Of a stretch of DNA of 52,021 nt, positions 9,097 to 17,702 are shown piece after piece. Within the stretch, counting starts at the first letter, position 1. Every line of letters begins with the position of its first letter. The stretch lies in assembly GCA_964524185.1 (NCBI GenBank), contig CAZGCI010000019.1:1-52021 (forward strand), written 5' to 3'. The notes below the pieces were generated by a model. The model was not told the origin of the DNA. It saw only the letters and a list, made by a program, of their open reading frames with translations, and searched no databases. This stretch comes from Thiohalocapsa sp964524185. Its GTDB lineage: Bacteria > Pseudomonadota > Gammaproteobacteria > Chromatiales > Chromatiaceae. The translations under genes were made by a program, and so were the position numbers.

Positions 9097-10239
9097 TCAG
9101 GCGTCGGGCTCAGCCGTAGCCACCGGCGCACTGGGGGGCTGGATCAGCGCAACGTCGGTATGGGCATCGAGGAGCTCGATGCGCTCGGCCATCGCAGGTG
9201 TCATGTACACCGTGCCCGCGTCGTCGATCAGCAGCACATGGCGCAGGTCGAGCCGCGCGGCGATGTCCTGCCAATCGCTGAGCCCCGCCACCATCAGCGC
9301 GTCTGCAGCGGCATCGGCCACGGCGGCAGAGCCCTCGTACAGCACGGTCACGGCCTGCAGGCCAGCGGCGGGCCGGCCGCTGCGGGGATCAATGACAGCG
9401 TGGTAGACCTGGCCGTCGTAGATGAAGTTGCGGGCATGAATGCTGCTGGTGAAGACGGCGACGTCGCCCACCACGTCGATGATGCCGAGCACGCCGGCTC
9501 CGCTGCCGCGGCGTACCGGCACCCGCCAGGGTCGCCCGGCGCGGTCACCCATGGTGCGCACATCGCCGCCCCTATTGATCATGGCGTCGCGGATGCCGCG
9601 TTCGCGCAGATTGTCCATGGCCAAGTCCATCGCATAGCCGACGGCGATGCCGCTGAGGTCGAGCTGCACCGCCGGGTTGTCGCTCTGCAACATGATGCCG
9701 TCGATGTAGAGATCCGCCATGGTCGGCGCCGCCGCCACCAGGCGCTTGATGGCGGCATCCTGCGGCGGCGGCCGGCATTCCGGCTCGGTGACGTGGAAGC
9801 CCCACAACTTCAGCAGATGGCCGATGGTCGGGTTGAACAGGTTGCGGGTCTTCAGCGCCAGCACCTGGCTGTTGCGCAGCAGCGGCAACAGCGACGGCGG
9901 CGCCGCGAAGGGCTCGCCTTTCGGTAACAGCTCGTTGACGCGGATCATCGGCCCAGGCTTCCAGGCGTGGGTGGCGTAGTCCAGAAACAGAAAGTCCTGC
10001 TCCACCTCCGCCGAAGCAGCCTGGGCGTCTTCCTTGAGCTTGCCGACGATGCTCAGGTCCACCGCGGCGTCGAAGGCGACGAACTGCGTCGTGTAGACGG
10101 GCGTCTCCGCCCCCCGACAGCCAGCCAGGAGGGCGGCCAGCGCCAGTGCGATGCACAGCAGCCAGGCCGGCGCAAACCGGGCGTGGCTGGGACCGGCACA
10201 GCCGGGCATGACGGGGTTGCGCGGCCGGTCAGCGCGCAC
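9097..10239 (-). CDS. apbE: ApbE-type FAD:protein FMN transferase, lipoprotein
   Basis: Periplasmic flavin transferase that cleaves FAD and attaches FMN to a Thr of partners such as the RnfG/NqrC class. An N-terminal lipoprotein signal is visible, ending in ALLAGC. The family core follows: a LPKGEPFAAPPSLLPLL region, FNPTIGHLLKLWGF, LDLSGIAVGYAMDLA, the NRGGDVRTMG motif, and HAVIDPRSGRPA near the C-terminus. The longest start (10239) overlaps gshB by 11 bases; an ATG at 10209 would leave a shorter pre-signal and is equally possible. Its place between gshB and tonB is unusual for this conserved run. No Rnf or Nqr substrate is encoded in the window. Confidence 0.9.
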   Translation of the reverse strand: MRADRPRNPVMPGCAGPSHARFAPAWLLCIALALAALLAGCRGAETPVYTTQFVAFDAAVDLSIVGKLKEDAQAASAEVEQDFLFLDYATHAWKPGPMIRVNELLPKGEPFAAPPSLLPLLRNSQVLALKTRNLFNPTIGHLLKLWGFHVTEPECRPPPQDAAIKRLVAAAPTMADLYIDGIMLQSDNPAVQLDLSGIAVGYAMDLAMDNLRERGIRDAMINRGGDVRTMGDRAGRPWRVPVRRGSGAGVLGIIDVVGDVAVFTSSIHARNFIYDGQVYHAVIDPRSGRPAAGLQAVTVLYEGSAAVADAAADALMVAGLSDWQDIAARLDLRHVLLIDDAGTVYMTPAMAERIELLDAHTDVALIQPPSAPVATAEPDA

Positions 10240-11182
10240 TGAGCCGTGCCTCGATGCAGGTCATCAAGTCGCCGGCGATGTCCGTCCCGTAGGCGCGGTC
10301 GATCTCGCGGATGCAGGTGGGGCTGGTGATATTCACTTCCGTCAGATAGTCGCCGATGACATCGAGGCCGGCGAAGAGTACGCCGCGCGCGCGCAGCTCA
10401 GGACCCACTTGGGCGGCGATCCAGCGCTCGCGGTCATTGATGGGGTTGGGCTCGGCGCGGGCGCCGGCGGCGAGGTTGCCGCGGGCATCGTCCGCCGAGG
10501 GGATGCGGGCCAGTACGTAGGGCACCGGCTCGCCGTCCACCAGCAGCACGCGGCGGTCACCCTGGCTGATCTCCGGGATGAACCGCTGCGCCATGCAGAA
10601 GCGCCCGCCGTGGTCCGTCAGGGTCTCGATGATGACGCCGGTGTTCGGGTCGCCGTCGCGCACGCGAAAGATGGAGCGCCCGCCCATGCCGTCCAACGGT
10701 TTCAGCACCGCGTCGCCGTGGGCCGTGATGAACTCCCGCAGCAAGGCCGCGCTGCGGGTCACCGTCAGCGGCGGCGCGCAGTGCGGAAAGTGTGCTGTGA
10801 AGACCTTCTCATTGGCGTCGCGCAGGGTGCGCGGGTCGTTCACCACCAGGCAACCGTCCGCGGCCGCCAGCTCCAGCAGATAGGTGGCGTAGACATACTC
10901 CATGTCGAAGGGTGGGTCCTTGCGCATCAGCACCGCATCCAGCCCGCCCAGCGGGCGGCGCTCGGGCGCGCCCAGCGTGAACCAGCCCGTTGCATCATCC
11001 GTAACCTGCAGCGGGCGCATCACTGCCTGCGCCGCACCCGCCAGCAAGCACAAGTCCGCGAGCTCCATGTACCACAAGGCCCAACCCCGCCGTTGGGCCG
11101 CCAGCAACATCGCAAAGGTACTGTCCTTTGCGATCTTGATGGAGCCGATGGGGTCCATGACGACGCCAATGTCTCGTTTCAT
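10229..11182 (-). CDS. gshB: glutathione synthetase
   Basis: ATP-grasp ligase joining gamma-glutamylcysteine and glycine, the second step of glutathione synthesis in the cytoplasm. The 317-residue length is that of the bacterial enzyme. Recognisable elements are VVMDPIGSIKIAKDSTFAML at the N-terminus, VLMRKDPPFDMEYVYATYLL, the ATP-grasp segment LKPLDGMGGRSIFRV, and the C-terminal FAGLDVIGDYLTEVNITSPT. It is the first gene of the minus-strand cluster leading through apbE, the tonB-like gene, yqgE and ruvX. Confidence 0.96.
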   Translation of the reverse strand: MKRDIGVVMDPIGSIKIAKDSTFAMLLAAQRRGWALWYMELADLCLLAGAAQAVMRPLQVTDDATGWFTLGAPERRPLGGLDAVLMRKDPPFDMEYVYATYLLELAAADGCLVVNDPRTLRDANEKVFTAHFPHCAPPLTVTRSAALLREFITAHGDAVLKPLDGMGGRSIFRVRDGDPNTGVIIETLTDHGGRFCMAQRFIPEISQGDRRVLLVDGEPVPYVLARIPSADDARGNLAAGARAEPNPINDRERWIAAQVGPELRARGVLFAGLDVIGDYLTEVNITSPTCIREIDRAYGTDIAGDLMTCIEARLSAR

Positions 11183-11516
11183 GCGAGGAGTTTACCGCAG
11201 AAGCGCAGGTTGAACGGGCGCTGGCGGCGTGCCGCCCCGCGGGCGTGTCTGGGGCGTCCCGTCCGCGACTGCCGCTGTTTCTCAGCTCAAAGAAAAGCCC
11301 CGGGGCTCGGGGGAAGCCGCCGGGGTAACGTCGCCCGATCGCTCGGGGACTGATCCGCCGGGAGGGGGAGACCCGACGGACTGGCGCCGATCAGCGCTTA
11401 CCTATTCAGAGTGCGAGACCTGGGATTTGTTCCGCCCGTTTCAAACAAGCGCTTAAATGACAAATCGGTCATCTACGCGCCAGCAGGAGCGCTGCGGGTC
11501 AGCCGCGGCTTCGGCA
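11183..11516. other. intergenic region upstream of gshB
   Basis: About 330 bp between the gshB start and the end of the adaptor gene. It contains the likely minus-strand terminator listed separately at 11289-11313 and must contain the gshB promoter, which I could not locate. No coding potential is convincing. Confidence 0.5.
11289..11313 (-). terminator. possible terminator of the tolC-like/hlyD-like operon
   Basis: Read on the minus strand, a GC-rich self-complementary stretch (CCCCG, loop, CGGGG) runs directly into CTTTTCTTT. It lies about 200 bp past the end of the adaptor gene, so assignment to that operon is tentative. Confidence 0.4.
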
Positions 11517-12296
11517 TCAGAGCAGGATCACTTGCACGAATTCCGACGGGCGCAGGATCTCGTCCGAGCGCGCATCGAAGATGACGTCCATCTCATAGAC
11601 GGCGCCGTCGGGATCGATGCGTACGGCCTCGACGCCCAGGCTGTAGATCGTTGCGGCGCGGCGCTCCCCGCGCACGATGACGCCGGCGGACTGGCCCGGG
11701 CGATAGCGCCTGAGCACGTCGGCGGTCACCAGGGCGCGGGCGAGCATTCGGTCTGTGGGTGCCACGGCCACCAAGGGTGCTTGTTGCAGGCTGGTGTAGA
11801 TGACGGCGCCATCATAGGCGTTGCGCTGGACGACGATGCCCTCGAAGGGCGCGCGCAGCTCGGTGCGCTCCAGCAGCACCTCGGCGGCGGCGACGGCGGC
11901 GCGCTCCGACTCCTGTTCGGCGCGCGCCGCGGCAAGCCCGAGCTCGGCCTCCTTGAGCTCTTCCATGGCGATGAGGCCCCGGTCGAAGAGCTCCTGCGCG
12001 CGGTCGAGCTCGCGCTGGGCGTCGTCTAAGGCGATGGTGCGGCGGGTGAGCCGCGCTTTGGCCTCCAGGAGGCTGGCCTGAGCTTCACGCTGGTCCATGC
12101 GCAGCAGCAGCTCCCCCGGCGCCACGTGCTGGCCGGTGGTGACGAAGACGCGCTCGACGACGCCGTTGGCCACCGCGCGCATCTCGACGCGGTGCACCCA
12201 TTCGAGGCGGCCGCTGAGCTGGAGTGCCGCGGCGTCGGCCGTGGCGAGCAGGAGCAAGAGCGCCGCCGCGGCGGGCCGGGTCTGATGCCAGTGCAT
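11517..12296 (-). CDS. HlyD/RND-type periplasmic adaptor subunit
   Basis: Membrane-fusion type adaptor, 259 residues, which would bridge an inner-membrane transporter and an outer-membrane duct. A signal peptide (about 1-24) precedes the biotinyl-lipoyl-like half motif (GVVERVFVTTGQHVAPGELLLRMD). A helical hairpin follows (about 72-135, rich in Glu/Arg/Ala), then the second lipoyl half (ELRAPFEGIVVQRNAYDGAV) and a beta-barrel part. It is short for the family. It overlaps the stop of the TolC-like gene by one base, so the two are translationally coupled. No ABC or RND pump gene lies nearby, so the transported substrate is unknown. Confidence 0.82.
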   Translation of the reverse strand: MHWHQTRPAAAALLLLLATADAAALQLSGRLEWVHRVEMRAVANGVVERVFVTTGQHVAPGELLLRMDQREAQASLLEAKARLTRRTIALDDAQRELDRAQELFDRGLIAMEELKEAELGLAAARAEQESERAAVAAAEVLLERTELRAPFEGIVVQRNAYDGAVIYTSLQQAPLVAVAPTDRMLARALVTADVLRRYRPGQSAGVIVRGERRAATIYSLGVEAVRIDPDGAVYEMDVIFDARSDEILRPSEFVQVILL

Positions 12297-13339
12297 TACG
12301 GGGCATCCTCCGCAGGCTGTGCGTCAGTGGTTGCGCTGACCGGCTGTGTTATGGCGATGGGCTTGCCCTGCAGGGCGTCGAGCTGGGCTCGGGTCAGGGA
12401 CAGGCAGAAATCGGTGGCTAGCAGGTCACGGCGGGCCTTGGTCTGTTGGCTCATGGAGAAACCCAAATCAGCGGTCACTTCCATCTCGTAGAGGATGCGA
12501 CTCTGGTCCAGCTTTAGGTCGCGCCAGTCGGCCTCGATGCGGGCCTGGTCCGCGGCAACGCCGAGCAACTGCAGGCGCTCCAGGAGTTCCAGCGCTTGCT
12601 GGCGCACGGCCATGGCCACCAGGGCCGCTCGTGCCTCGCCCGCGTCCGCCCGCAGCTCGCGGATGCGGGGGTTGTTGTCGAGTGCTGCGTCCACGGCGGC
12701 GTCCAGCGCTGGGACTGGCGCCGCGCGGGCGAGTGGTGGCGGCTCCACCAGGTTCTTCGGCAGATCCGTGGGCGTACCCAGCGCCTGTGCGAGCAGCGAG
12801 CGCGTCATCCGTCGGGTCGCATCGCTCGCGGCCCAGCGTCTGCGGATGAGCTGATAGGCCGCCTCCAGCTCCGCCACCAACAAGGGTGATGACTGACCGA
12901 GCGCGCGGCGGTTCTCGGCGCGATCGAACTGGATGTACGCCACCGCCATGGCCTCGTTATCACGCATGTAGCTCAGGTCCGCGAGCAGCACATCGAAGAA
13001 CCGCTGCATGATCTCGAGCTGCTGCGCAACTGCGCTTGGCAGCAGCGCACTCCAAGCGGCATCGCGCTCCGTGTCACCGGGACGGGCGTTGTCGAAAGCC
13101 AGGGTGTGGCAACCGAGGAAGATCGGCTGCGGCCGCGGCGGCAGCTCGGCGTCGGCGCCTGCCTGGACGCGGGGATGGGCGTCGGCGAAGGTCAGCGCCT
13201 CAGCCAGCGTCAGCGGGTCGGGCAGGGCCTGTGCGCTGGCCTCGGCCAAGGCCAGCAGGGCCGTCAGCATCAATAGAGGCCGCAGACGGCGGCGGCTGGA
13301 CCCCATGTGCCGGTTAAGGCGATTGCCGGAAACTTTCAT
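12296..13339 (-). CDS. TolC-like outer-membrane efflux protein (short)
   Basis: Outer-membrane-factor-like protein of 347 residues, shorter than typical TolC (about 430-490). A signal peptide ends near ASAQA (about 37). Long Ala/Arg/Glu/Leu helices with the periodicity of OEP repeats follow, e.g. SSPLLVAELEAAYQLI (about 150) and RIRELRADAGEARAALVAMA (about 225). The N-terminal repeat appears reduced, because little sequence separates the signal peptide from the first long helix and the usual first beta strands are not obvious. A second possible start is the ATG at 13306. It is the first gene of a two-gene operon with the adaptor. The function as an exit duct is inferred from family and context. 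Confidence 0.7.
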   Translation of the reverse strand: MKVSGNRLNRHMGSSRRRLRPLLMLTALLALAEASAQALPDPLTLAEALTFADAHPRVQAGADAELPPRPQPIFLGCHTLAFDNARPGDTERDAAWSALLPSAVAQQLEIMQRFFDVLLADLSYMRDNEAMAVAYIQFDRAENRRALGQSSPLLVAELEAAYQLIRRRWAASDATRRMTRSLLAQALGTPTDLPKNLVEPPPLARAAPVPALDAAVDAALDNNPRIRELRADAGEARAALVAMAVRQQALELLERLQLLGVAADQARIEADWRDLKLDQSRILYEMEVTADLGFSMSQQTKARRDLLATDFCLSLTRAQLDALQGKPIAITQPVSATTDAQPAEDAP

Positions 13340-13766
13340 ACCAAATGGCGCCGGCCGTTAGACGAAGGAGGGATGTTCGCCTGCAAGGCGTGTTGGCGGG
13401 AGCATAGCAAGCCACGGGAGCGCCAGCGCGACGCCGCAGGCGGGCTTCAAGACCAGTCAGATGGTCTGCAGTTGGCAGCAACCGCCTAAGTTGGTGCATC
13501 GCGGTGGCACGGGGTGGCGGGGGCTTGACGGGCCTTGGATGCGGGCGCCGAAGGTCCGGCATGCGCCGCTAAAGGCCCCGAATCTCAGCACCGCCGGCGG
13601 TCCATTGCAAGTGCCGGCGCGCGCGCTCGGTGCGCGCCCGCTGCGCGCCCGCGCAACGCTGCACAGCCGCTCCGCACGCTGCTGCGCGCGTTGGGGTCTG
13701 CTCGCCAGCGCGCGACGACTATGGCAGGATCGATGCCCCGAGAGTTTCTGTGGAGAACACCAGCGC
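13340..13766. other. divergent intergenic region, tolC-like / namZ
   Basis: About 430 bp. An upstream in-frame extension of the muramidase ORF runs through here but has Arg/Ala-rich content with no family similarity, so it is not taken as coding. GTGGAG lies 11 bases before the chosen namZ start. A strong AAGGAGG at about 13364-13370 sits too close to the following ATG to support a small gene convincingly. Confidence 0.5.
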
Positions 13767-14990
13767 ATGCGACTCGGCATCGACCGTTTGCTCATCGAGC
13801 CCGAACTGCGCGAGCCCCTGGCGGGCCGGCGCATCGCCCTGTTAGGGCATCCGGCGTCCGTGAACCACGTTGGCCGGCATAGCTTGGATGCGCTGATGGG
13901 GCTCGTCGGCGCCAGCAGCGGGGCGGGCGGCCTGCACATCACCGCCGCCTTCGGCCCGCAGCACGGCATGCGCGGGGACAAGCAGGACAACATGATCGAG
14001 TCCGCGGATTATGTGGACCCAGTGCACCGTATCCCGGTATTCAGCCTCTACGGTGACGTCCGCTATCCGACGGACGCCATGCTGGAGCGCTTCGACGTGC
14101 TGCTGGTGGACCTGCAGGACATCGGCACCCGCATCTACACCTACGTCACCACGCTGGCCTATGTGCTGGATGCCTGTGCCGCCAAGGGCAAGGCCGTTGT
14201 GGTGCTGGACCGCCCGAACCCGGCCGGTCGGCCCATCGAGGGCAGCCTCCTGGAGCCCGGCTGGGAGAGCTTCGTCGGCGCTGGACCGCTGCTGATGCGC
14301 CACGGGCTCACCTTCGGCGAGCTGGCCAGGTGGTTCGCGGCGCAGCGGGGGCTGGACCTGGAGCTCGGGGTGATCGCCATGCAGGGCTATGACCCCGCCA
14401 GCGTCCCAGGCTACGGCTGGCCGCGGGACGAGCTCGCGTGGGTCAACCCGAGCCCGAATGCGTCCAGCCTCAACATGGCCCGGTGTTTTCCGGGCACCGT
14501 GTTGCTGGAGGGCACGACGCTCTCAGAAGGGCGCGGCACCACCACGCCGCTGGAGGTCGTCGGCGCACCGGACCTCGACATCTGCCGGCTGCTGAAGCGC
14601 ATGGAGAGCCTCAAGGCCGACTGGATGCAGGGCTGTCAGCTGCGCTGCTGCAGCTTCGAGCCCATGTTCCACAAACACCAGGGCCAACTCTGCCACGGCT
14701 TCCAAATCCACACCGACAGTGTCTACTACCAACACGACGCCTTCCGCCCCTATCGGCTCACGGCGCTGTTCTTGAAGGCGCTACGGCTGGAATACCCGGA
14801 CTATGCTCTCTGGCGGGATTTCCCATACGAATATGAGACCGAGCGCCTCGCCATCGACCTGCTCACCGGCGGGACGGACCTCCGGGAATGGGTGGACGAC
14901 GCCACCGCCGAGCCCGGCGACCTAGACGCGAGACTGGCGCCGGATGAGGCGCACTGGGCGGAGGAGCGGACACCGTTTCTGCTCTATTGA
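13767..14990 (+). CDS. NamZ-type exo-beta-N-acetylmuramidase (DUF1343)
   Basis: Member of the DUF1343 family, whose characterised member NamZ removes terminal N-acetylmuramic acid from peptidoglycan fragments. Family features are GRRIALLGHPASVN at the N-terminus, the FGPQHGMRGDKQDNM segment with its conserved His and Asp, VPVFSLYGD-like IPVFSLYGDVRYPT, VDLQDIGTRIYTYVTT, VLDRPNPAGR, FPGTVLLEGTTLSEGRGTT, and the C-terminal FHKHQGQLCHGFQIH. The start at 13767 gives 407 residues and removes a 102-residue low-complexity extension. Unlike many members it lacks an evident signal peptide, so a cytoplasmic recycling role is possible. An AmpG-like permease lies about 12 kb away but not in the same operon. 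Confidence 0.88.
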   Translation: MRLGIDRLLIEPELREPLAGRRIALLGHPASVNHVGRHSLDALMGLVGASSGAGGLHITAAFGPQHGMRGDKQDNMIESADYVDPVHRIPVFSLYGDVRYPTDAMLERFDVLLVDLQDIGTRIYTYVTTLAYVLDACAAKGKAVVVLDRPNPAGRPIEGSLLEPGWESFVGAGPLLMRHGLTFGELARWFAAQRGLDLELGVIAMQGYDPASVPGYGWPRDELAWVNPSPNASSLNMARCFPGTVLLEGTTLSEGRGTTTPLEVVGAPDLDICRLLKRMESLKADWMQGCQLRCCSFEPMFHKHQGQLCHGFQIHTDSVYYQHDAFRPYRLTALFLKALRLEYPDYALWRDFPYEYETERLAIDLLTGGTDLREWVDDATAEPGDLDARLAPDEAHWAEERTPFLLY

Positions 14991-15198
14991 GCCGCTTTGG
15001 AGCAAAGCTGCACCTAAGACTGACGCGCCGCCGGGTCGTCAGCGTGGCTCGGGCTTGCGCTTGGTTAGGGCCAAGCGCCTGGACTCGCACTCCGCTGGCC
15101 ATGGCTGCTCCTTGGCTCTCGGCCCTGGCCAGTGAACGACCCGCCGGCGTGCCGGCGCCCGCGTCGCTCGTCGGTGTGAGGCATCGCCTCGCGAGTCC

Positions 15199-16431
15199 CT
15201 AGGTGCCGGCCTCCAGCGCTGCCAGCTCCTGATCCCGCATGCCGAGCAGGTAGAGGATCCCGTCCAGGCCCACCGCGCCGATGGCGTGACGGGCGCGCTC
15301 CTTGACCACCGGCTTGGCGCGAAAGGCGATGCCGAGACCGGCGATGGAAAGCATGGGCAGGTCGTTGGCGCCGTCGCCGACGGCGATGACCTGCTCCAGG
15401 CGGATGCCCTCGCGGGCGGCCAGCTCGCGCAGCAGCGCCGCCTTGCGGGCGCCGTCCACAATGGGGCCGGTGACCTTGCCCGTGACCCGGCCGTTGGCGA
15501 TGTCCAGATGGTTTGCATGCACGTCATCGACGCCGAGACGGCGTTGCAGGTGCTCGGCGAAATAGGTGAAGCCGCCGGAGAGGATGGCGACCCGGAACCC
15601 GAGCGCCTTGAGCGTGCGGATCAGCCGCTCGGCGCCGTCGGTGATGGGCAGTCGCGCGGCGATCTGCGCCAGCACGGACTCCGGCAAGCCCTCCAGCAGT
15701 GCCATGCGGCGGCGGAAGGACTCGCTGAAATCCAGCTCGCCGCGCATGGCGGCCTCGGTGATGGCGGCCACCTGCGTGCCGACACCGGCGGCGGCCGCCA
15801 GTTCGTCGATGACCTCCGTCTGGATCAGCGTGGAGTCCATGTCGAAGCAGACCAACCGGCGGTTGCGGCGGAAGACGTCGTCCTCTTGGATGGCGATGTC
15901 GACGTCCATGTCGGCGCCGAGACTCAGGAACGCCCCGTGCAAGGCGCCCACGTCCGCCACCGGACCCTTGAGCCAGAGCTGGATGCTGGCATGCCCACTG
16001 CTAGCGGCCTCCGGTCGTCGCGAGATCCGTCCGGACAGGCGTGTGATCCGCTCGATGTTGAGGTCGTTGCGGGTGACCAGGGCGGAGACGCGGGCGATGT
16101 GGTCCGCCGTGATGGCGCGCCCCAAGAGTGTGACGATGTGTCGTGGCTGGCCCTGCTCTCCGACCCAGCGCTCGTAGTCGTCGGCGCTGACGGGCGCGAA
16201 GCGAAGACTAAGCCCGAGCGCATGGGCCTTGAACAGCAGCTCCCGGAACACCTGGCAGCCGCCCGCGTCGTCCGGCAGCTCCACCAGGAGCCCGAGCGCC
16301 AGGGTGTCGTGGATCACGGACTGGCCGATATCCAGCACCGTCACGGCGTACTGCGCCAGCACGCCCGTCAGTGCCATGGTGATGCCGGGGCGGTCGCGGC
16401 CGGCGATGTCGATTTGGATGATCTCAGGCAT
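15199..16431 (-). CDS. serB: phosphoserine phosphatase with N-terminal ACT-like domains
   Basis: HAD-family hydrolase for the last step of serine synthesis. Start at 16431 (MPEIIQIDIAGRDRPG), giving 410 residues, the length of the Pseudomonas/Chromatiales form with two ACT-like domains (about 1-170). The catalytic part begins VCFDMDSTLIQTEVIDELA (about 200), with both Asp residues of the DxDxT motif. It continues with AILSGGFTYFAEHL and ends with VIAVGDGANDLPML. It is upstream of nothing in the same orientation except cobM, 110 bp away. The end converges with the muramidase gene. Confidence 0.95.
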   Translation of the reverse strand: MPEIIQIDIAGRDRPGITMALTGVLAQYAVTVLDIGQSVIHDTLALGLLVELPDDAGGCQVFRELLFKAHALGLSLRFAPVSADDYERWVGEQGQPRHIVTLLGRAITADHIARVSALVTRNDLNIERITRLSGRISRRPEAASSGHASIQLWLKGPVADVGALHGAFLSLGADMDVDIAIQEDDVFRRNRRLVCFDMDSTLIQTEVIDELAAAAGVGTQVAAITEAAMRGELDFSESFRRRMALLEGLPESVLAQIAARLPITDGAERLIRTLKALGFRVAILSGGFTYFAEHLQRRLGVDDVHANHLDIANGRVTGKVTGPIVDGARKAALLRELAAREGIRLEQVIAVGDGANDLPMLSIAGLGIAFRAKPVVKERARHAIGAVGLDGILYLLGMRDQELAALEAGT

Positions 16432-16541
16432 GATCCTAAAGTGCTTGACTGCGGCAGCTGTTTGCAGAGGCGTCAAGTGTTGCACGGCGCGTCGTATGCC
16501 GGGTGCTGGCAAGGGGAAAGGGCCGAGGGTCTAGCGCCGCG

Positions 16542-17327
16542 CTAATCCATACCTTTCCCTTTACCCCGAAACCGCCGCTCGAAGCCGGCGTCGTAGAGCT
16601 TGGAGGCGGCGCCGGCTGGCTGTTGCCGGGCACCCAGCGCCGGGCTGACGAGGATCATGGCCTGCCGCACAATGGCCGCCGCCTGGCAGCGTTCCGCAAT
16701 GTCGGCGAGGGTGCCGCGCAGCACCTGTTCCTCGCCGGGCCAGGTGGCCTTATGCACCACCACCACAGGGGCGTCGCTGGCCCAACCGGCGGCGACTAAG
16801 GTCTCCGCGACGGCGGCGATGCGCTCGATGGACAGGAAGATGCAGAGCGTACAACCATGCTTGGCCAGCGCCGCAAAGGACTCCCCCGCCGGCATGGGCG
16901 TGCGCCCGGCGAAGCGGGTGAAGATCACCGTCTGGGTCACCTCCGGCAGGGTTAGGCACTCCCCGGCAGCGGCCGCCGCGGCCATGGCCGAGGAGACGCC
17001 CGGCACGATGCCCACCTCTATGCCGGCCGCGTCCAACGGCCGGGCCAGCTCGGCGAGCACGCCGTAGAGGGTGGGATCGCCGGTTTGTAGGCGCACGACG
17101 GTCTCGTACTGAGCTGCGCGGGTGAGGAGCCAATGGTTAACCTGCTCCAGATCCATGGACTTGGAGTCGGCAATCTCGCAGCCGGGGGGCGCCCACTGCA
17201 GGGCCGTGTCGGCCACCAGGGAGCCCGTGTAGAGAATGGCGCCGGCCGCCGCCAGCACCTGTGTGCCGCGCACGGTGATGAGGTCCGGCGCGCCCGGGCC
17301 GGCGCCGACGAACCAGACCTTACCCAC
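16542..17327 (-). CDS. cobM: precorrin-4 C11-methyltransferase
   Basis: SAM-dependent methyltransferase that methylates C11 of precorrin-4 in corrin ring synthesis. The 261 residues start with VWFVGAGPGAPDLITVRG, the glycine-rich loop of the TP-methylase fold. They show LQTGDPTLYGVLAEL (the GDP motif) near 80, the VPGVSSAMAAAAA motif near 108, and TRFAGRTPMP, which is diagnostic of the CobM/CbiF subgroup. It is transcribed away from the cobZ-like genes and shares a 375-bp divergent region with them. The rest of the pathway between 17.7 and 24.7 kb supports the assignment. CbiF of the anaerobic route is the alternative name; the neighbours favour the CobM route. Confidence 0.93.
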   Translation of the reverse strand: MGKVWFVGAGPGAPDLITVRGTQVLAAAGAILYTGSLVADTALQWAPPGCEIADSKSMDLEQVNHWLLTRAAQYETVVRLQTGDPTLYGVLAELARPLDAAGIEVGIVPGVSSAMAAAAAAGECLTLPEVTQTVIFTRFAGRTPMPAGESFAALAKHGCTLCIFLSIERIAAVAETLVAAGWASDAPVVVVHKATWPGEEQVLRGTLADIAERCQAAAIVRQAMILVSPALGARQQPAGAASKLYDAGFERRFRGKGKGMD

Positions 17328-17702
17328 GCTGGATCAACCGTTGGGCGCCCGACAGGGACGGAAAGGAAGGGGCTTGCTGCAAGGGACTCACCTGTTGTCG
17401 ATCATTGCCGCGCTCGGCCGCGGGTTGGACTATTGCCTCACCGCGCCAACCGTTTGAAGACGGATTAAGTCTTACACGCGCCATCGTATCGCCGGCGGCG
17501 GAAGGGCCGAGGGCCGACGCACAACCGCTGGTACCCCAGGTGAAAGGCCGCTCCGAGGCCCTAGCCCCTTCCCCCTAGCGTCTGGCGCATAACGGGACAC
17601 CCGAAAACGTGACGAATCTGCAAACCGTTGGCGCGGTCTAACACGCTTAGGTCGCGGATTCTGTTGGCCCCACCCAGACCTGTCAAACCCGGTTCCCGGG
17701 CC
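17328..17702. other. divergent intergenic region cobM / cobZ-like genes
   Basis: About 375 bp. I looked for the conserved B12-riboswitch elements (the GCCACTG block and the following conserved box) on both strands and did not find them. The start of the flavoprotein gene may lie at TTG 17628 inside this interval. No hexamer pair is clear. Confidence 0.45.

Noticed and set aside
8392..11353. Long + strand frames opposite tonB, apbE and gshB
   Set aside because: They cover well-defined minus-strand genes and show no family features.
13307..13489. Small + strand ORF with a strong AAGGAGG
   Set aside because: The ATG follows the ribosome site with only one base between, and the product has no recognisable features.
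17328..17702. Possible cobalamin riboswitch in front of the cob genes
   Set aside because: The conserved B12-box elements were not found on either strand here or in the cobH/cobL gap at 23279-23424.
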